A DNA stretch of 64,000 nucleotides from G963677325 sp963677325 (GTDB taxonomy: Bacteria; Bacteroidota; Bacteroidia; Bacteroidales; Prolixibacteraceae), in the NCBI GenBank assembly GCA_963677325.2, contig CAXXGM010000003.1, forward strand, positions 62,001-126,000, written 5' to 3'. Position numbers and translations under genes: made by a program. This document shows, one piece after another, positions 60,891-64,000 of the stretch (its first letter is position 1; each line of letters opens with the position of its first letter). The notes beneath the pieces were generated by a model. The model had not been told where the DNA came from and ran no database searches. It saw only the letters and a program-made list of their open reading frames with translations.

Positions 60891-63578
60891 ATGTTCATTA
60901 AAAAAGCGTTAGTTGCTGTTTTGGTTTTTTTCAGTGCCTTTTCTATTTATTCCACACAAAAGAAAAATGATTTTGTATACCGGCTGAAATCGGATGAAGG
61001 GTATGTTAATCCAAAGACAATTGTAAAAATTCAGGGTGGAGAGTGGATACAATTAAAGGAAAATATTGCCGGGCGAATTGATTATACCCAGATAAATGAT
61101 CCGGATATTGTCTTCCCTGTTAAAGTACCAACCGCAGGAAAGTATCTCATCAGTACTTATGTGAACAGAACTGAAAAACCAAGCGGTCAAGTTAAAACCC
61201 TGTACATTAAAATGCAATTGGATGATCAGCGTCCTACCAAGCGGATTGTTTCTGATGCGAGGGATTATTCTGATCATGTTACCGGAGTGTTTGATTTAAC
61301 CAAACAAACCAAACAATTAAAAATCTGGTTACCTGTCGGTATCCGTCTGGGATATGTCGAAATAAAGGATTATGTTCCCCCGGAAGTTCCCCCGGAAGCT
61401 AAAATATATCAGCCTGCCATCGTTCCTCCTGTTGTACATCCGCGTCTTTGGGTCAATGCTCAATCACTGCCGCATGTAAAAGCAAGGCTCAATGAAAATG
61501 AAAACCAACCTGCATGGATTAAAGTGAAAGAAGCAGCTGTCAGGAAATTTCCATTCAGTTTTTCGCTTTCGCAGGAGATTTTTCATTGTGCTGAACTTGA
61601 AAAAGCTGTAGAGACAAAAGCATTTTATTATCTGATGACTGGTGATAGTCTAATTGGTCATGAAGCTGTTCGTCTGATGAGGGATTATCTATCTGTATTG
61701 GAATTTGGTAATATTAAGTATGGAGATATAACGAGGAAAATAGGAAGTACCATTTATACGGCCGCCCTTGTGTATGATTGGTGTTACTCTCTTATGACTG
61801 AAGATGACCGGAAAACCATGTATGCAGACATGATGAAGCTGGCCGGTGAGATGGAAATAGGATGGCCTCCTTTTCGTTGGAGCATTATCAACGGGCATGG
61901 AAATGAGGCGGAGGTTAATCGTGATCTGCTGGCTATGAGCATTGCTGTTTATGATGAAAACCAAGAACCATACCGTTATACTTCTTTTCGGATTTTGGAA
62001 CAATTAGTTCCTATGAGAAAGTTTGAATATCAATCTCCCCGGCATAACCAGGGGGTGGATTACGGAGCTTATCGCCTGGGATGGGAAATGCATGCAGCCT
62101 GGCTTTTTTACCGCATGTCAGGAATTCGGGTTTTTGATGACAATATAACTGACCTGTCAAAATATTGGTTGTATATGCGTCTCCCGGATGGGGAAATGCT
62201 GCGGGACGGAGATATGTTTTCAGTCTCAAAAGAGGGAAAACCTTATTATTGGAATCTACCCCAAACAATGCTTTTGCTTTATTCGTATGCCAACGATCCA
62301 TTAATCAAAGCTGAATTTGGTCGGCAAGGGGGATTGCCGGAAAATCCTGTTTTATTCTTGTTGCTCAATGATCCTGATCTCAAGGCTGATCCAGATTTGA
62401 GTTCTCTCCCTTTGACAATTGATTTTGGCCCCATATTGGGCTCAATGGTAGCAAGGACAGGTTGGGAAATGGGAATGAATTCAAATGACGTTATTGCGGA
62501 AATTAAGGGCGGAGGTTATAATTTCGGAAATCACCAGCATGCAGATGCCGGAGCAATCCAGCTATATTATAAAGGATTACAAGTGTGTGATCTTGGACTT
62601 TATATCAATTACGGGAGTCCTTATGATTTAAACTTCAATAAAAGATCTGTTGCTCATAGTATGATGTTGGTAAAAGATCCGACAGAGAAAATTTTATTTA
62701 AAGCTACCTTCAATGACGGGGGAACCAGGTTCAATCAACGTTTTCCAGAAACTCCCCAGGAAGTAAAAGGTGACCCCTGGTTTCACAATGGTAAGGTTTT
62801 ATCCAGCGACTTTGGTCCATCGAAACAAAAGCCGTTTTACAGTTTTTTCAAAGTTGATCTGACCGGAGCTTACAGCGCTAAAATAGGCCATTATACCCGG
62901 AGCTTTTGCTTTCTTAATCTGAACAGGGATGATGTTCCTGCTACAATTATATTAGCAGATGATATGTTGACTGCGAAACCTGACTTAAAAAAGGAATGGC
63001 AGATAAATACGCTGATTAAACCTATATACAAGGATAGTTGTATCATCCTGCAAAATAAACTAAACGGGTGTACTGGGGAAACATATGTCCAGATGTTACT
63101 GCCTAATTCAACACAACGTCAGATGCAAATCCTTAGCAGTATTGACTATAGTAATTTATATGGATCTGAATATAAGATACCTTCAATGATTCCGGAAGCA
63201 AATGGCTACCATATTATGATCTCTCCAGCCAAAGAAAATAAACATGATCGGTTCCTGACAATTTTTCAAATGAAGAAGGACGATACGAAGCCTCTGCCCG
63301 TCAAATTTTATGAAGAGGACAGGAGATATGTGATTTCTCTGGCTGACTATGTTGTATGCATGAGTTCTGATTCAAAATTGAATAAAACCTCCTTCTCACT
63401 TTCCATTAAGGGTAATGGTGAAACAAGGGTTTTACTGACAGATATGAATCCGGGAGTATGGAAGGTGAGCAGTTCGGATAAAAAAATTGAATTCAGCACT
63501 AAAGTTTCAGCTGGTCAAAATACTATTTTCTTTAAAGCCTTCCCCGGCAATTATACGATTGATCCCGGGAAATATTAA
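60891..63578 (+). CDS. Heparinase II/III-type polysaccharide lyase, secreted
   Basis: An 895-residue exported enzyme. The signal peptide is MFIKKALVAVLVFFSAFSIY. Residues about 25-160 form a beta-rich, possibly carbohydrate-binding module. An alpha/alpha-toroid domain follows (about 190-490; HPRLWVNAQSLPHVKARL, YTAALVYDWCYSLMTEDD), then the heparinase II/III beta-sandwich with GGGYNFGNHQHADAGAIQLY. It should cleave a uronic-acid-containing polysaccharide by beta-elimination; the exact family and substrate are not determinable here. ATG 60891 is chosen because an upstream TTG extension (60870) would precede the signal peptide. Confidence 0.88.
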   Translation: MFIKKALVAVLVFFSAFSIYSTQKKNDFVYRLKSDEGYVNPKTIVKIQGGEWIQLKENIAGRIDYTQINDPDIVFPVKVPTAGKYLISTYVNRTEKPSGQVKTLYIKMQLDDQRPTKRIVSDARDYSDHVTGVFDLTKQTKQLKIWLPVGIRLGYVEIKDYVPPEVPPEAKIYQPAIVPPVVHPRLWVNAQSLPHVKARLNENENQPAWIKVKEAAVRKFPFSFSLSQEIFHCAELEKAVETKAFYYLMTGDSLIGHEAVRLMRDYLSVLEFGNIKYGDITRKIGSTIYTAALVYDWCYSLMTEDDRKTMYADMMKLAGEMEIGWPPFRWSIINGHGNEAEVNRDLLAMSIAVYDENQEPYRYTSFRILEQLVPMRKFEYQSPRHNQGVDYGAYRLGWEMHAAWLFYRMSGIRVFDDNITDLSKYWLYMRLPDGEMLRDGDMFSVSKEGKPYYWNLPQTMLLLYSYANDPLIKAEFGRQGGLPENPVLFLLLNDPDLKADPDLSSLPLTIDFGPILGSMVARTGWEMGMNSNDVIAEIKGGGYNFGNHQHADAGAIQLYYKGLQVCDLGLYINYGSPYDLNFNKRSVAHSMMLVKDPTEKILFKATFNDGGTRFNQRFPETPQEVKGDPWFHNGKVLSSDFGPSKQKPFYSFFKVDLTGAYSAKIGHYTRSFCFLNLNRDDVPATIILADDMLTAKPDLKKEWQINTLIKPIYKDSCIILQNKLNGCTGETYVQMLLPNSTQRQMQILSSIDYSNLYGSEYKIPSMIPEANGYHIMISPAKENKHDRFLTIFQMKKDDTKPLPVKFYEEDRRYVISLADYVVCMSSDSKLNKTSFSLSIKGNGETRVLLTDMNPGVWKVSSSDKKIEFSTKVSAGQNTIFFKAFPGNYTIDPGKY

Positions 63579-63591
63579 AATTAAAATCAAC

Positions 63592-64000
63592 ATGGAAATG
63601 GCAAAACATATTTTTTTGAAGATTGTTATGGGTCTTTGGTGCATTGTTGCTCCTTTAACCTCTGTAACTGGCAATGAAGGTCCAAAGAATAAGCAGAAAA
63701 CGTATAACGAAGAGATAACACCCAATCTTTTTAAGGGAACAGATACGGAACGAATTCATCAGGCTATTAATGCAGCAAAAGAAACAACAAATCTTGTCAG
63801 GATTCCCAGACAAAATGCAAATGGAACCTTGATTTGGTTACTGGACAGCGCGATCCTCCTACCTGGTAATATGACTATTTTGCTGGATAACTGCACTTTG
63901 CAATTATCCAATAAATGTAGGGACAACATGTTCCGGAGTGATAATGTTGGAGAGGGAATTACTAATCCTGTCTGGAATCAAAATATTAGTATCATCGGAG
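63592..64000 (+). CDS. Beta-helix glycan-active enzyme, partial (cut by window edge)
   Basis: The first 136 codons of a plus-strand gene 13 bases after the lyase. A signal peptide (about 1-27, IVMGLWCIVAPLTSVTG) is followed by DTERIHQAINAAKETTNLVR and SAILLPGNMTILLDNCTLQL, the typical opening of pectate-lyase-superfamily or glycoside hydrolase family 28-like beta-helix enzymes. The catalytic part lies beyond the window. Its place in the SusCD operon supports a role in the same glycan's breakdown. Confidence 0.8.
   Translation, partial: MEMAKHIFLKIVMGLWCIVAPLTSVTGNEGPKNKQKTYNEEITPNLFKGTDTERIHQAINAAKETTNLVRIPRQNANGTLIWLLDSAILLPGNMTILLDNCTLQLSNKCRDNMFRSDNVGEGITNPVWNQNISIIG

Overview
The window comes from a member of the phylum Bacteroidota, most likely a Bacteroidales-like anaerobe. 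The evidence is a SusC/SusD outer-membrane pair with a FecR/ECF-sigma regulator and an STN-domain receptor, the block secG / TPR protein / lptE / sigma-54 activator, an IorA without a ferredoxin domain, A+T-rich leaders and TAnnTTTG-type promoter elements. The oxygen-sensitive enzymes IorAB and anSME point to anaerobic life. Almost all genes are chromosomal housekeeping or accessory genes; no prophage, plasmid or CRISPR array is visible.

Layout. 1-10.9 kb is almost all minus strand: a membrane-anchored receiver protein, a DJ-1 protein, an inverted-repeat-bounded array of 130-bp tandem repeats, a Tat-exported beta-helix protein between two paralogous secreted proteins, a Wzx-type flippase, ruvB and a second receiver protein; only a glutaminyl cyclotransferase is on the plus strand. 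10.9-11.5 kb is a 630-bp A+T-rich non-coding gap with a perfect DnaA box. From 11.5 to 18.5 kb all genes are plus strand: rpiB, hemW, an anti-sigma-type ATPase, ybeY, mnmG, apt and uvrC, with a perfect parS palindrome just after mnmG. The gap and parS together suggest that the replication origin lies here.

19.5-22.0 kb is a repeat-rich scar: three classes of small inverted-repeat elements, one in tandem, then an AraC gene and an aldo/keto reductase gene that have both lost their 5' halves at one junction. 22-33 kb holds groES-groEL, secG, lptE, a sigma-54 activator, an M64 peptidase, an MscS-type channel, an Lrp/AsnC regulator, a DUF3127 protein and an FKBP isomerase. 33-40 kb holds mnmD, a Sua5/YciO protein, an anaerobic sulfatase-maturating enzyme, a CAP-domain protein, a YjbQ protein and iorAB.

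41.7-45.1 kb is a triple tandem duplication of about 640 bp made of an acyltransferase gene tail plus a 540-bp MITE; the third copy is split by an intact IS4-type insertion sequence that entered the tip of a hairpin. 45-53 kb holds a YgiQ radical-SAM protein, a SixA phosphatase, a ROK kinase with a sugar MFS transporter, a PIG-L deacetylase, a YghZ-type aldo/keto reductase and an initiator tRNA. From 53.9 kb to the end is a polysaccharide-utilisation locus: ECF sigma factor, FecR anti-sigma factor, STN-SusC, SusD, a heparinase II/III-type lyase and the start of a second beta-helix enzyme cut off by the window edge.

The most notable signals are the putative oriC/parS neighbourhood and a set of at least three terminal-inverted-repeat families that each enclose clusters of GC-rich hairpins.
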